Below are positions 42,417 through 51,569 of a stretch of 64,000 nucleotides of DNA, piece after piece. The position numbers and the translations under genes were made by a program. The DNA is from Cytobacillus firmus. GTDB taxonomy: Bacteria; Bacillota; Bacilli; Bacillales; Cytobacillaceae. The stretch's first letter is position 1. Each line of letters opens with the position of its first letter. Location of the stretch: the NCBI RefSeq assembly GCF_023715565.1, contig NZ_JAMBOJ010000014.1, positions 26,759 through 90,758 on the forward strand, written 5' to 3'. The notes below the pieces were generated by a model. It was not told the DNA's origin. It ran no database searches and saw nothing but the letters and a program-made list of their open reading frames with translations.

Positions 42417-43961
42417 TTGGATCTCGGATATTTTACAAGGAAAATGGCACTTGATATTAATCGTGAAAATCCTGCCAAAGTGGCAATTAAAGAAGAATCC
42501 GGCAGAGAATGGACTTACGAATGCCTTCACAGTACTTCAAACGCTTATGCAAATAAGCTTAAAGATCTTGGTGTCCAAAAAGGCGATAGGGTTGGGGTTT
42601 TGCTCTATAACTGTCTTGAATATTTTGCCCTGTATTTTGCGGCTGCGAAAATTGGAGCTATTGCCGTCCGTTTAAACTTCCGACTTTCCAGCAGCGAATT
42701 TGAGTATGCCCTAAATGATTCCGGTACCAAAGTTTTATGCTTTCACTCGGAGCTGACTCCCAGGATTGAAGCTATTCACAATAATACAGGAGTAGAAAGA
42801 TATATTTGCCTGGCGAACAGGATTGAGGAAATTCCGGTATGGTCGGAAAGCTGGAGGGTTCTTGAGGATGGCGATGAGGATGAAATCAAGACAGACTCCA
42901 TTCGCCTAAGTGATCCCGTTATGCTTATGTATACGTCCGGTACCACCGGAAGACCGAAAGGGGCCATCTGGACTCATGAAACCACTTTTTGGTTCTCTGT
43001 TATGCAGGCTCTTAAGTGGAACTTTAAAGGAAAGGAAATCGGAATGACTACCGGCCCGCTCTATCATGTAGGAGCAATGGAAGATATTGCGCTTCCCATT
43101 TTAATGATGGGGGGAACGGTGATTATAACTGAGAGCAAAGGTTTTGAAATAACCAGAATCTTATCAGTGATAGAAAAAGAAGACGTAACGGATTGTTTCC
43201 TTTTCCCTTTTATGATTTATGAGATGCTCAACCTTGCTAATCTAGGGGATTATAAATTTATAAATTTAAAAACAATTTATACAGGCGGAGACCCGTTAAT
43301 GCCATGGGCACTTGAAAAATTAAAAGAGAATTTCCCGGATATAGGCATTGTTCAGGTATATGGACTTACAGAAGGAACTCCCATTGCTGCCTGTCTCGAT
43401 TCCGAGGATGTTTTGAAAAAGGGGAAAACTGTTGGAAAGCCATTGCCATTAACGGAAATTCAAATTATTGACCAGAACGGAGTGCCCCTTCCTCCAGGGG
43501 AAATCGGGGAAATTGCGATTAAAAGTCCCGCCGTGTCAGCTGGATATTGGCGAAAACCGGAAGCCACCAAAGAAACCTTCACAGGCGGATGGTGCAGGAC
43601 CGGTGATTTAGGGGTGCTGGATGAAGAAGGATATTTATCCATTGCCGGACGAAAAAAAGATATGATTCGGAGCGGCGGAGAAAATGTGTATGCTGCTGAA
43701 ATTGAAGATGTCTTATACCGCCTTGAAGGTGTGAAGGAAGTATCCGTTATCGGAGTTCCGGATCCGAAATATATTGAAGCTGTATGTGCAGTCATAGTCA
43801 AAAAGGAAGGCAGCACGTTTACAGAAGAAGAAGTCATCGAGCATTGCAAAAATTATCTGGCAAGCTATAAAAAACCAAGAAAAATTATCTTTACAGAAGA
43901 GCTGCCCCGCACACCTTCGGGTAAGGTTCAGAAGTTCATGCTAAGAGAACGATATAACTGA
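42417..43961 (+). CDS. Acyl-CoA synthetase (AMP-forming)
   Basis: 514 residues of the ANL superfamily. Motifs: LMYTSGTTGRPKG (P-loop, residues about 167-179), VYGLTEGTP, WCRTGDLG, and the catalytic Lys in RTPSGKVQK. It ligates a carboxylic acid to CoA with ATP. Its size and pairing with a crotonase recall CaiC-like or medium-chain ligases, but the acid is unknown. The start is TTG 42417 behind AAAGGAGGAGG. It is first in the sigma-54 operon. Confidence 0.88.
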   Translation: MDLGYFTRKMALDINRENPAKVAIKEESGREWTYECLHSTSNAYANKLKDLGVQKGDRVGVLLYNCLEYFALYFAAAKIGAIAVRLNFRLSSSEFEYALNDSGTKVLCFHSELTPRIEAIHNNTGVERYICLANRIEEIPVWSESWRVLEDGDEDEIKTDSIRLSDPVMLMYTSGTTGRPKGAIWTHETTFWFSVMQALKWNFKGKEIGMTTGPLYHVGAMEDIALPILMMGGTVIITESKGFEITRILSVIEKEDVTDCFLFPFMIYEMLNLANLGDYKFINLKTIYTGGDPLMPWALEKLKENFPDIGIVQVYGLTEGTPIAACLDSEDVLKKGKTVGKPLPLTEIQIIDQNGVPLPPGEIGEIAIKSPAVSAGYWRKPEATKETFTGGWCRTGDLGVLDEEGYLSIAGRKKDMIRSGGENVYAAEIEDVLYRLEGVKEVSVIGVPDPKYIEAVCAVIVKKEGSTFTEEEVIEHCKNYLASYKKPRKIIFTEELPRTPSGKVQKFMLRERYN

Positions 43962-43972
43962 TAGGAGGAGGA

Positions 43973-44770
43973 ATGAAATTGGAAAAAACAAAAGCTGTTT
44001 CCTGGTCCATTCAAAGCAAAATTGCCATTATTATAATCGATAATCCACCACTGAATGTTTTAAGTGAGGAAGTCATTGAGCTTTTATCAATTGCTGCAGA
44101 TGAAATTGAAAGCGATTCCAATATCAAAGCTGTTATCGTAACGGGAGCTGGAGAAAGGGCTTTTGTCGCAGGCGGCGATATAAAGGGTTTTCCTGATTGG
44201 ATGGGAAAAGGGATTGAACTGGCAAAAGAAAAGTCTCTCTGGCTTCAGGAACCTCTAAATAAACTGGAAAGGCTTCCGCAGCCCACGATAGCTGCCATTA
44301 ATGGATTTGCTCTTGGAGGCGGCTGTGAATTGGCTTTAAGCTGTGATATCAGGATAGCAGAGGAGCACATAAAAATCGGGCTGCCTGAAATTAAGCTTGG
44401 CTTATTTCCGGGTGCGGGAGGAACTCAGCGGCTATCACGTCTTATTGGTAAATCAAAAGCAAAAGAAATGATTTTCACCGGTGAGCCGCTGTCAGCAGAG
44501 GATGCTTGGCGGATAGGCTTAATTAACCGGATTGCCCCTAAAGGAAAGTCGCTTGAAACAGCCTTGGATCTGGCGGAATCTATCAGCAATCATTCACTTC
44601 CCGCCCTGGCTTTTGCCAAGAGGTCGATAGATAAAGGTTATGAGCAAAGGCTTGAAAACGGACTCATCACCGAAGCTGAATATTTTGGCCAAGTTTTTCA
44701 AACCGAGGATGTTAAGGAGGGGGTAGGAGCTTTTATGCAAAAAAGAGACCCTAAATTTACTGATCAATAA
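43973..44770 (+). CDS. Enoyl-CoA hydratase/isomerase family protein
   Basis: 265 residues of the crotonase fold. The oxyanion-hole segment is AINGFALGGGCELA. Both catalytic Glu residues are present: one in GGGCELA and one in LPEIKLGLFPGAGGTQRL. It should hydrate a 2-enoyl-CoA. It lies 11 bases after the ligase gene with its own AGGAGGAGG; an in-frame TTG at 43979 fits the ribosome site slightly better than the ATG. Confidence 0.88.
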   Translation: MKLEKTKAVSWSIQSKIAIIIIDNPPLNVLSEEVIELLSIAADEIESDSNIKAVIVTGAGERAFVAGGDIKGFPDWMGKGIELAKEKSLWLQEPLNKLERLPQPTIAAINGFALGGGCELALSCDIRIAEEHIKIGLPEIKLGLFPGAGGTQRLSRLIGKSKAKEMIFTGEPLSAEDAWRIGLINRIAPKGKSLETALDLAESISNHSLPALAFAKRSIDKGYEQRLENGLITEAEYFGQVFQTEDVKEGVGAFMQKRDPKFTDQ

Positions 44771-44793
44771 TTTAAAGATGGGGAGGAATAAAA

Positions 44794-44919
44794 ATGTTTG
44801 GATTATCGCCATTGATGACTTTTATGTTATTTGTTTTTTGGCCGCTGTCATTGGCCGCCGCTGGTTTATGGGGATTATTGGCCTTTAAAAATAAAGAGGA
44901 AGAAGATGATGCTTTATGA
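44794..44919 (+). CDS. 41-residue membrane partner of the sodium symporter
   Basis: ATG 44794 behind GGGGAGGA opens a 41-codon frame. One hydrophobic helix (LMTFMLFVFWPLSLAAAGLW) is followed by a charged C-terminus (KNKEEEDDAL). Its TGA overlaps the symporter's ATG (ATGA), so the two are translationally coupled. Small one-helix or two-helix proteins often precede SSS-family transporters, for example YhjC before YhjB. It is probably a stabilising subunit. Confidence 0.8.
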   Translation: MFGLSPLMTFMLFVFWPLSLAAAGLWGLLAFKNKEEEDDAL

Positions 44920-46412
44920 TTTTGGCAATTGGAATTATCTATCTGCTTGTGATCCTTGTTATAGGATTATTATCGATGAAGCATCAGAAAGACATGGACA
45001 CCTTCTATACCGGGGGCAGGAGATTTGGCCCGTGGCTTGTCGCCCTGGCTGTCTCTTCCACAACCATGTCCGGATACGGTTTTATTGGATTGACTGGGCT
45101 TGTGTATGAGCATGGCTATGCCATTTTTATGATCGGGATTTTTGCCACTGCCGGGATTTTTGTAAGCTTTTTGATATTGGCAAAACCGATGAGGAGAATT
45201 ACACAAAAATTTGGCGCACTGACCATTCCTGATTTATTGGAAATTCGCTATAACAGTAAAACAGTGCGGGCCATTACTGCACTAGCCATTCTTGGAGGGG
45301 CAATTGGCTATCAGATGGCTCAATATAAAGCATTGGGCAATATGCTTGAAACGGTCTTAGGGGTTGATTATAAGCTTGCTTTATTTATAGGGGTGGCCAT
45401 ATTAACGGTTTATGTTGTTGGCGGCGGAATGATCAGTGCCGTCTGGACAGACTTTATTCAAATGATTGTCATGATTGTTGGCGCTTTAATTGTTTTCATA
45501 GGCGGAATGAGAATGGTTGGAGGCATGTCCCAAATGAATGCTGAACTGTCAGCTATTAATCCTGATATGGTTCAGGCCTTCCATACTACAGGTCCAATCG
45601 GAATTTTTGCTTTTATTTCTTATTTCTTCATTTATGTAATTGGACATCAGGGACAGCCGCATGTAGTAACCAAATTTTATATGATCAGAAAAATTTCCAT
45701 GCTTAAGTGGGCATGTATCATAGCTGCATCCACTTACGCATTAACAGCTTTATTATGGTTTGTAGGATTATATACACGTGTAATGGTTAACCGCGGTGAA
45801 ATGGCAGCACCGGCAACTCCTGATATGGTGGCTCCAATGTTTATCGAAAACTTTTTTCCGCCTGTTGTTGCGGGGATCATATTTGCCGCTGTAATGGCAG
45901 CGATCATGTCAACCAGCGAAGCATTTCTTCTTGTAGCAAGCTCATCGATTGTAAGAGATATTTACCAGCAGATTATTAAGAAAGGTGAAAAATTACCTAA
46001 GAAAAAGGAATTGGCCCTATCCAGATGGTTTACTCTTCTCATCATTGCTGTTACATTCCTGCTCTCACTAAATCCGCCTGACCTTGTTGGCTGGCTTGGC
46101 AATGCATCCTGGGGAATCTTCTCAGCCTCGTTGCTGCCTGTATTGAGCATTGGTCTGCTGTGGAAGCGCGCGACAAAAACTGCTGCTATTTGTTCATCTG
46201 CATTAGGTTTCATCTCGAGCCTCGGTCTCTACGTTCTGAAAGTAAAAGGGATTTATGTTCCGGCACTTGATACAGGTGCAATTGCTTTGATCATCTCTAC
46301 TATATCATTGGTTGGAATCTCCCTCATCACAAAACCGGCTTCCAGCCCAATTTTTGAAGATAAGCCCAGTCAGGCTGCTAAAACCGACCCTGCTGCAGCT
46401 AACCTTTCATAG
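44916..46412 (+). CDS. Sodium:solute symporter (SSS family)
   Basis: 498 residues, about 13 membrane helices. SSS signatures are DTFYTGGRRFGPWLVALAVSSTTMSGYGF near residue 30 and MAAIMSTSEAFLLVASSSIVRDIYQ near residue 335. Encoded with a CoA ligase and a hydratase, it probably imports the carboxylic acid that they activate. No terminator of quality follows; the T-run at 46434-46439 is part of the MITE-2 target site. Confidence 0.88.
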   Translation: MILAIGIIYLLVILVIGLLSMKHQKDMDTFYTGGRRFGPWLVALAVSSTTMSGYGFIGLTGLVYEHGYAIFMIGIFATAGIFVSFLILAKPMRRITQKFGALTIPDLLEIRYNSKTVRAITALAILGGAIGYQMAQYKALGNMLETVLGVDYKLALFIGVAILTVYVVGGGMISAVWTDFIQMIVMIVGALIVFIGGMRMVGGMSQMNAELSAINPDMVQAFHTTGPIGIFAFISYFFIYVIGHQGQPHVVTKFYMIRKISMLKWACIIAASTYALTALLWFVGLYTRVMVNRGEMAAPATPDMVAPMFIENFFPPVVAGIIFAAVMAAIMSTSEAFLLVASSSIVRDIYQQIIKKGEKLPKKKELALSRWFTLLIIAVTFLLSLNPPDLVGWLGNASWGIFSASLLPVLSIGLLWKRATKTAAICSSALGFISSLGLYVLKVKGIYVPALDTGAIALIISTISLVGISLITKPASSPIFEDKPSQAAKTDPAAANLS

Positions 46413-46442
46413 TTTAAGAAACTTCCGCAGGTGTTTTTTAAA

Positions 46443-46706
46443 GCTCTTTTCGCCTAAACTGTTGTTTTTAGCATATCGATGTTGTCCGTTGATTGCAGCG
46501 AGAGGCTGCTCAGCGAACCACGGGGCGCGCGCTGAGCCTCCTCAACGCTGGGCGTCTGTGGGGTCTCACCTGTCCCGCTACTCCCGAAGGACTTTGAATA
46601 TGCTGCCTTGAGTAAACACAGCGCGAAGAAAATGCGCATGCATTTTCGAGGATCTCGCCTTCCGCTCCAATTAACTCAATAAATAGCAACAAACTTAGTG
46701 AAAACG
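46443..46706 (+). mobile_element. Miniature inverted-repeat element, copy 2
   Basis: About 264 bp, clearly homologous to 18099-18381 in the same orientation. The left end is GCTCTTTTCG then AAACTGTTG; the right end CAACAAACTTAGTGAAAACG. TTTTTAAA flanks it on both sides (46435-46442 and 46707-46714), an 8-bp duplication like copy 1, though less decisive because it is a simple A/T string. The centre differs from copy 1 by scattered substitutions and small indels, so the insertions are not recent duplicates. It lies directly after the symporter gene. Confidence 0.75.
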
Positions 46707-46714
46707 TTTTTAAA

Positions 46715-46846
46715 ATAGGAAAAAAGATACAACTCAACTTGCAGAATGGCAGGAATACCCCTTTCCGCCGGTGAATACAATTAGAAAATGGAAACAGCTT
46801 CCTAAACAACAGAGATAGGAAGTAATATTTAAAAGCTGGGGGAAAA
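46715..46846. other. Intergenic stretch before the VanW-like gene
   Basis: AT-rich. It includes a dyad CTTCCTA (46799-46805) with TAGGAAG (46816-46822), and GGGGGA just before the next ATG. Nothing else is supported. Confidence 0.4.
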
Positions 46847-47872
46847 ATGATTAAGTTAAAATGGGGTATTTCAATTTTATTAATTGTCTGTTTCATAGGA
46901 TTAGCTGGCTGTTCAGGTACAATTGCCAGCAATGAACCGGTGAATAAGGCAGCGGAGCAAAAGCCGAAAGAAGAGGAGAAGGCTAAGGAAGGGGAGAAGG
47001 TGGAGGAGCAGGCTAAAGAGGAAGAAAAGAAAGAGGAAATAAAGCCGGTTATGGTTAATGTCATCGATCCTGATTCAAAAAAAGTGCTAAAGACCTTCAG
47101 CCCTGCTGAAATGGGATTTGGTGAGGATGATGAAAAATATAAAGCAGATCTTTCCCAATGGGCTAAGGAAATAGCCCGCGGAACGGATACAATTAAAGGC
47201 TATGACCAAAGGATGACCCTTGACAAAATTGGTCCCGATGGCAACATCATTAAAGGGCAGCCTGAGATTATTCTTGAAGAAAGTGAATTAGTGGATAAGA
47301 TTTTCGCTGCATCTGTAAGTGGCGGGGATGTAGAGCTGCCGCTTTATATTACGGAAAGCGGTTATGATCCTGCTGATGTACCTCATTTAGGAGAAGTAGT
47401 CGTAGCATCCTATACTACCAATTTTAACAGCGGTGTGGCCGGTAGGACAAAAAATATTGAACTCTCAGCAGAAGCCATCAATAATATCATTCTAGGTGAG
47501 GGAGATCATTTTTCTTTTAATACAACAGTGGGGCCGAGTGATGAAGCTCATGGATATCAGCCTGCAGAGGAAGCCATTAATGGCAAGCTCGTAATGGGGA
47601 TTGGGGGAGGTATTTGCCAAACATCCTCCACTCTATACAATGCAGTTGATAAAGTCGGGGTCAGTTATGTAGAAAAACATCACCATTCTGTAACGGTAGG
47701 TTATGTTCCTAAGGGTCGGGACGCAACCGTGTCCTATGGAGGCAAAGACTTCAGATTTGAAAACACAACCGGCATCCCGCTTCTTGTAAAAGCAAACTTC
47801 GGAAATGGTGTCTTAACAATTGAAATCAGAACCGCAAAAAAGTATGAGGGAATGTTAAAGAAAGCAATTTAA
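46847..47872 (+). CDS. VanW-family lipoprotein
   Basis: 341 residues. The signal peptide ends in a lipobox with Cys at residue 22 (IGLAGC). A Lys/Glu-rich linker (residues about 38-66) is followed by an unclassified domain and a C-terminal VanW domain with GRTKNIELSAEAINNIIL, FSFNTTVGPSDEAHGYQPA and GIGGGICQTSSTLYNAV. VanW accompanies some vancomycin-resistance clusters but is common in Bacilli; its role is unknown, and no other van gene is here, so it does not indicate resistance. Confidence 0.88.
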   Translation: MIKLKWGISILLIVCFIGLAGCSGTIASNEPVNKAAEQKPKEEEKAKEGEKVEEQAKEEEKKEEIKPVMVNVIDPDSKKVLKTFSPAEMGFGEDDEKYKADLSQWAKEIARGTDTIKGYDQRMTLDKIGPDGNIIKGQPEIILEESELVDKIFAASVSGGDVELPLYITESGYDPADVPHLGEVVVASYTTNFNSGVAGRTKNIELSAEAINNIILGEGDHFSFNTTVGPSDEAHGYQPAEEAINGKLVMGIGGGICQTSSTLYNAVDKVGVSYVEKHHHSVTVGYVPKGRDATVSYGGKDFRFENTTGIPLLVKANFGNGVLTIEIRTAKKYEGMLKKAI

Positions 47873-47883
47873 CTGCAGCAGGC

Positions 47884-47922
47884 ACCTAAGCCATGTTTCC
47901 GGTTTCGGTGCCTGAGTTATTT
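47884..47922 (+). terminator. Terminator after the VanW-like gene
   Basis: CAGGCACC pairs with GGTGCCTG around an inner unpaired region, followed by AGTTATTTTT. Confidence 0.65.
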
Positions 47923-47989
47923 TTCATTGAATAATTTATGAAAAATAAGCAAATAGCGGAGGGGTTTGTCCACACCTTTTCAGTCTCTT

Positions 47990-48080
47990 TTAATACAATG
48001 ATATAGAAAGATCTCCTCCCTAAGGATCTTTGGTCTGCAAAGTCGCCGCTAATCTGCCAGCCGGATTAGCGGCAATTTCT
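47990..48080 (+). ncRNA. Structured leader or small RNA before the chemoreceptor gene
   Basis: A -10-like TACAAT lies at about 47993-47998. Two stems follow: AAAGATC (48007-48013) with GATCTTT (48025-48031), and GCCGCTAATC (48045-48054) with GATTAGCGGC (48064-48073). Between them is TCTGCAAAGTC. GCAAAG next to such stems is faintly like the c-di-GMP-I (GEMM) aptamer, which often precedes chemoreceptors, but the 5' part of that consensus is not seen. The second stem is followed only by AATTTCTTTG, a poor terminator. Confidence 0.4.
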
Positions 48081-48225
48081 TTGTCTTATTATGCAAATAA
48101 TAGTGAATGGAGTAGAATTTTCTGTGAATATCAGACTGATAGGGAAAAAGTACCTGACTTACCAGTTGTGTTCATGTTAAATTATAAGTATAATATCCTA
48201 TCTTATCTAGAAATGAGGAAAGAGC

Positions 48226-49914
48226 ATGAAATTATCTGTGGCAAAAAAACTGTTCCTCGGGTTTTTGTCTGTTCTTTTATTATTTGGCCTTGTCGCCGGT
48301 TTATCAAATTATGAACTTGGTAATGTTAACAGAAATTATCAAAGTTTAATAGATGATAATGTCTCTGAAGTGATGCTTGTAAAAACTCTGAAGGCAGAGC
48401 TTATGAATGAAGCAGGGGGGATCCGCGGCTATCTCCTGACAGGAGACTCTACATATCTGAGTGATTACGAAAGTTCCCGCAAGAGGATGGAGCATCATAT
48501 CAATAAACTGAATGAATTAGCCGGCAATAAGAAGGAAAAGGAATTGGCGAAAGAACTGGAAATGCTCCATAATCGCTACCAGAGCATTATTGACAAAGAA
48601 ATTAAGTTTAAGCTTGAGGAAAATAATGCTTATATGTCATTAGTTGAATCCTCAGATAAACAGGTCAGCCAGGATTTTAACAAAAAAGCGGATGAACTTG
48701 TGAAATTTTACGAATCCCAATTAAATGCCGGAATAAATGAAACCGTCTCGGGCGTTAAATCTTCTCAGACGATTACATTAATTATTACAATTTTGGCTGT
48801 TATTGCTGCTATGCTGATTGCTTATTTTATAAGCAGAATGATATCCAGGCCGATTAATCTAGCTGCAGCAGCGATAGACAAAGTGGCAGGAGGAGATTTA
48901 AGTCAGACCTCCATTAAAGTGAAAAACCGGGATGAAATAGGAGCGTTTATTTTATCATTAAATAAGATGGTCCAGGACTTGAGGTCTGTAGTCAGCCAGG
49001 TAAGAAGCACATCAGAACAAGTTGCATCAAGCAGTGAGCAGCTGGCGGCAAGTGCAGAAGAAAGTTCTTTGGCTTCTGAACAGGTAGCTGCTATTTCGCA
49101 GAAAAATGCTCTGGGGACAGAGCAGCAGCTTCATCGTTTTAGAGAGGTATCTTCTTCAATGGATGAGATCTCATCCGGAATGAAGCAGATTTCTTTAAGC
49201 AGCGAGCTGATGCTAGAAGCGGCGGAAAAGGCTAATATTTTAACTAAACAAGGCACTAATTCAGTCGATAATGCTGTAAGGCAAATGAATGAAATAAATA
49301 CTTCGGTAGGCAGTGCCGCTCAGCATATTTATATGCTCGAATCCCGATCAAAAGAAATCAGCAATATCGTGGAATTAATCACGAATATCGCAGAACAGAC
49401 AAATTTGCTTGCCCTCAATGCAGCGATTGAAGCTGCAAGGGCAGGTGAGCATGGCAGAGGCTTTTCGGTTGTCGCTGACGAGGTTCGTAAATTGGCGGAG
49501 GGCTCCAAGCAATCAGCCATTCAAATACAGCATATGATAGGGCTTGTTCAGGAAGAAACAAAGCAGGCCGTTCTGGCAATGGAAAAAGGAAATGAACAGG
49601 TCAGGGATGGCCTCGAAGATACAATGGAGGCAAGTGCAGCTTTTGCTGAGATCGCCCATTCAATGGGTGATGTAACATACAAAGTTGAAGAAGTCTCATC
49701 CTCAGTGGAAGAACTGACTGTCTTAACCATTCAGATTATTGATGTCATGTCAAATGTTCAGGACATTTCAGAAAAAAATGCAGCAGCTTCACAGGAAACT
49801 TCAGCTGCAACAGAAGAGCAGCTCGCCACCATGGAAGAAGTATCTTCATCAGCAGGGTCTCTTGCTAAACTTTCTGAAGAATTGCAGGACCTTGTTTCGA
49901 GATTTAAATTATAA
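48226..49914 (+). CDS. Methyl-accepting chemotaxis protein
   Basis: 562 residues. TM1 near 10-29, a four-helix extracytoplasmic sensor (about 30-180, CHASE3-like: [27 protein letters not shown]), TM2 near 184-203, HAMP, and a signalling domain with the hairpin tip [36 protein letters not shown]. It should report to CheA/CheW. The ATG is behind GAGGAAAG. The ligand is unknown. Confidence 0.93.
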   Translation: MKLSVAKKLFLGFLSVLLLFGLVAGLSNYELGNVNRNYQSLIDDNVSEVMLVKTLKAELMNEAGGIRGYLLTGDSTYLSDYESSRKRMEHHINKLNELAGNKKEKELAKELEMLHNRYQSIIDKEIKFKLEENNAYMSLVESSDKQVSQDFNKKADELVKFYESQLNAGINETVSGVKSSQTITLIITILAVIAAMLIAYFISRMISRPINLAAAAIDKVAGGDLSQTSIKVKNRDEIGAFILSLNKMVQDLRSVVSQVRSTSEQVASSSEQLAASAEESSLASEQVAAISQKNALGTEQQLHRFREVSSSMDEISSGMKQISLSSELMLEAAEKANILTKQGTNSVDNAVRQMNEINTSVGSAAQHIYMLESRSKEISNIVELITNIAEQTNLLALNAAIEAARAGEHGRGFSVVADEVRKLAEGSKQSAIQIQHMIGLVQEETKQAVLAMEKGNEQVRDGLEDTMEASAAFAEIAHSMGDVTYKVEEVSSSVEELTVLTIQIIDVMSNVQDISEKNAAASQETSAATEEQLATMEEVSSSAGSLAKLSEELQDLVSRFKL

Positions 49915-50577
49915 GCTTATTTCGCAGTACATCATACAGACTGGGCTGGAGAATAAGAAATCAGAGACAGATTCGAGCACAAGAGGTTGGCTGGGACTAT
50001 AAAAGCACACACAAAACAATGGACAAAATTAGTTCTCTCCATCGTCTAACTGGAAAGTGACAGAAACTATTAAAGTATCTGAAAAATTAAGTTGCATTTT
50101 AAAGGTTTTGAAGATATGCTCAATCTAGGAGATATACGGAAGGTCAATTGAAATTCTAAATGTGGCATACTTGTAATCATTAAACGTCTGCCTGCTATTT
50201 TGAGGAGGAGTTTGTCTAAAAATGATTGGTCACAAGGAATGCTTGCTGTGGAGTTTCAAACCATAAATTCGCAGATACCTTATTGTGTATCTGCATTTTT
50301 ATTGGAAACTAATTTCCATGCCAGTCCCTGCAGGCCCAAATGAGTTCCTGCCAAGAGCTGGGCCCAGTGCCGGCAAATTGGATTTTATCAATACTGCCAA
50401 AATGTCATCTTCCGGTCGCTTTCAAAAAGAAATTGCTCATTTTGAGTTAATACGAAAGCAAGTAAAATTTACTTAACAAATTATAGCTATTTATATCATT
50501 TTTGATACAAAATACCCGAAAGGGTTTATTGATCTCTTCCAATGTGTATAAATAGAAGTTATAGAGGGGAGAGAATA
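49915..50577. other. Intergenic stretch between chemoreceptor and DnaB_2-like genes
   Basis: No ORF of normal quality. A terminator-like hairpin GCAGATAC (50271-50278) with GTATCTGC (50287-50294), followed by ATTTTTATT, closes something upstream. Before it lies GAGGAGG (50202-50208) and a 14-codon frame from ATG 50222, but their spacing is too long for confident translation. A small RNA or peptide unit may therefore end here. Confidence 0.4.
50271..50303 (+). terminator. Terminator without an assigned gene
   Basis: Perfect 8-bp stem with CTTATTGT loop, followed by ATTTTTATT. No upstream gene uses it; the chemoreceptor ends 350 bp earlier. Confidence 0.6.
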
Positions 50578-50904
50578 ATGTTAAATTTATTAAAAGACCC
50601 AGAGTTTGTGCAAAAGTGTGAAACTGCATCCCCGCTTGATATGGTTAATTATTTAACAGGCGGCAACATTAGAGGGTTGGAAAAAATCGCTTTGGGCACT
50701 CTTGCAAACAGAAAGCAGCTGCCGCCAAGTGTCGTTAATGTTCTGATCGTTTATTTTTTCAGCACGTTTGCCAATAAAGTATATGACCGTAATGATCTTG
50801 CCAGGCTTTATGATTACTGGGCGTCGAATAATGTATACAGTTTTGGAAAAGCACAGGAAATGACTGACGAAGATATAGAAAAAGTCCTGGCGGGCTTAAA
50901 ATAA
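50578..50904 (+). CDS. Small protein resembling the DnaB_2/DnaD C-terminal domain
   Basis: 108 residues. The segment LPPSVVNVLIVYFFSTFANKVYDRNDLARLYDYWASNNV resembles the DnaB_2 domain of the Firmicute replication initiation proteins DnaB and DnaD, which binds DNA and oligomerises. No winged-helix partner domain is present, so this is a stand-alone domain. AGGGGAGAG precedes ATG 50578. Its role is unknown; a DNA-binding helper is the natural guess. The call rests on motif recall and should be tested by profile search. Confidence 0.6.
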   Translation: MLNLLKDPEFVQKCETASPLDMVNYLTGGNIRGLEKIALGTLANRKQLPPSVVNVLIVYFFSTFANKVYDRNDLARLYDYWASNNVYSFGKAQEMTDEDIEKVLAGLK

Positions 50905-50914
50905 TAGATTATCA

Positions 50915-50949
50915 AAAAAGTTCATCCCTTTCATGGATGAACTTTTTGA
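50915..50949. terminator. Bidirectional terminator between DnaB_2-like and holin genes
   Basis: AAAAAGTTCATCC pairs with GGATGAACTTTTT, loop CTTTCAT; symmetric A- and T-runs suit the convergent genes. Confidence 0.88.
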
Positions 50950-50955
50950 TATAAC

Positions 50956-51225
50956 CTATTTCTTTTTATTGCCGTATGCACCTTCAGAAGTCTGCTTAAT
51001 CATTTGATGTCCAAGCACCGCCACGCCTGCAGCAACAATTCCGTTAAGGAGCCCTTCAAAAGAAAAGCCAAACGCCAGGCTGCCTGCAGAAACCGAAATC
51101 ATTAAAAGAATCCATACGATGGACCAATCAGGAACTTTGGGTGTCTGTTTTAGTGCATACCCAATTACCCACAAAGCCGGGACCAGCATGTAATAATTCT
51201 GATTTAAAAAATCCAGTAAGTTCAC
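50956..51225 (-). CDS. Holin-like membrane protein
   Basis: 89 residues. Three hydrophobic helices (YYMLVPALWVIGYALK, IVWILLMISVSAGSLAFG, LLNGIVAAGVAVLGHQMI) and a basic tail match the phage holin superfamily V type common in Bacilli. GTG 51225 is preferred to GTG 51234 because GGGGGTGA lies in the right place. No lysin or other phage gene is nearby, so it is a stray or domesticated holin, perhaps used in lysis or sporulation. Confidence 0.75.
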   Translation of the reverse strand: MNLLDFLNQNYYMLVPALWVIGYALKQTPKVPDWSIVWILLMISVSAGSLAFGFSFEGLLNGIVAAGVAVLGHQMIKQTSEGAYGNKKK

Positions 51226-51569
51226 CCCGCTCACCCCCTGTTAAATGTCTTTTTATAGTTTATGAAATCTCCTTATAAGTTGTTTGCCTGCTTGTCTATA
51301 AATTAGAAGAGAAATTATTTAAGCTTTAGAATTATTAAGCTTAAAGAAGACCGAATAGTTTGTTAAAATGCCATCTAAGATGCAGAATAGTTGACATTCA
51401 ATCCTAATAGTGCTAAATTTGAATCAGCCGTTATGCATCGTGTTATATTTTGCTAGCTGCTTTTTCAACCGTTAGAAAATGGTCTGGATGAGTAATGAAC
51501 GTAAAGTAATAATCGTGTATATGGTGAATTTACACATGGCTTTTTTTAGCCAATAGGAGGATTTTTTTC
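51226..51569. other. Intergenic stretch with the csp leader
   Basis: AT-rich. The last 120 bp should be the long 5' leader typical of cold-shock genes; GCTTTTTTTAGC (51540-51551) is a short dyad just before AGGAGG. No ORF is supported. Confidence 0.5.

Noticed and set aside
46510..47064. 184-codon minus-strand ORF across MITE-2 and the VanW gene
   Set aside because: It is the antisense shadow of a Lys/Glu-rich coding stretch plus repeat sequence, without a ribosome site.
46847..47872. Vancomycin-resistance cluster because of VanW
   Set aside because: No vanA/B ligase, vanH, vanX or VanRS genes are present; VanW-domain proteins are common in non-resistant Bacilli.
48030..48314. 94-codon ORF before the chemoreceptor
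   Set aside because: It overlaps the chemoreceptor start in another frame, has no ribosome site and crosses the structured leader.
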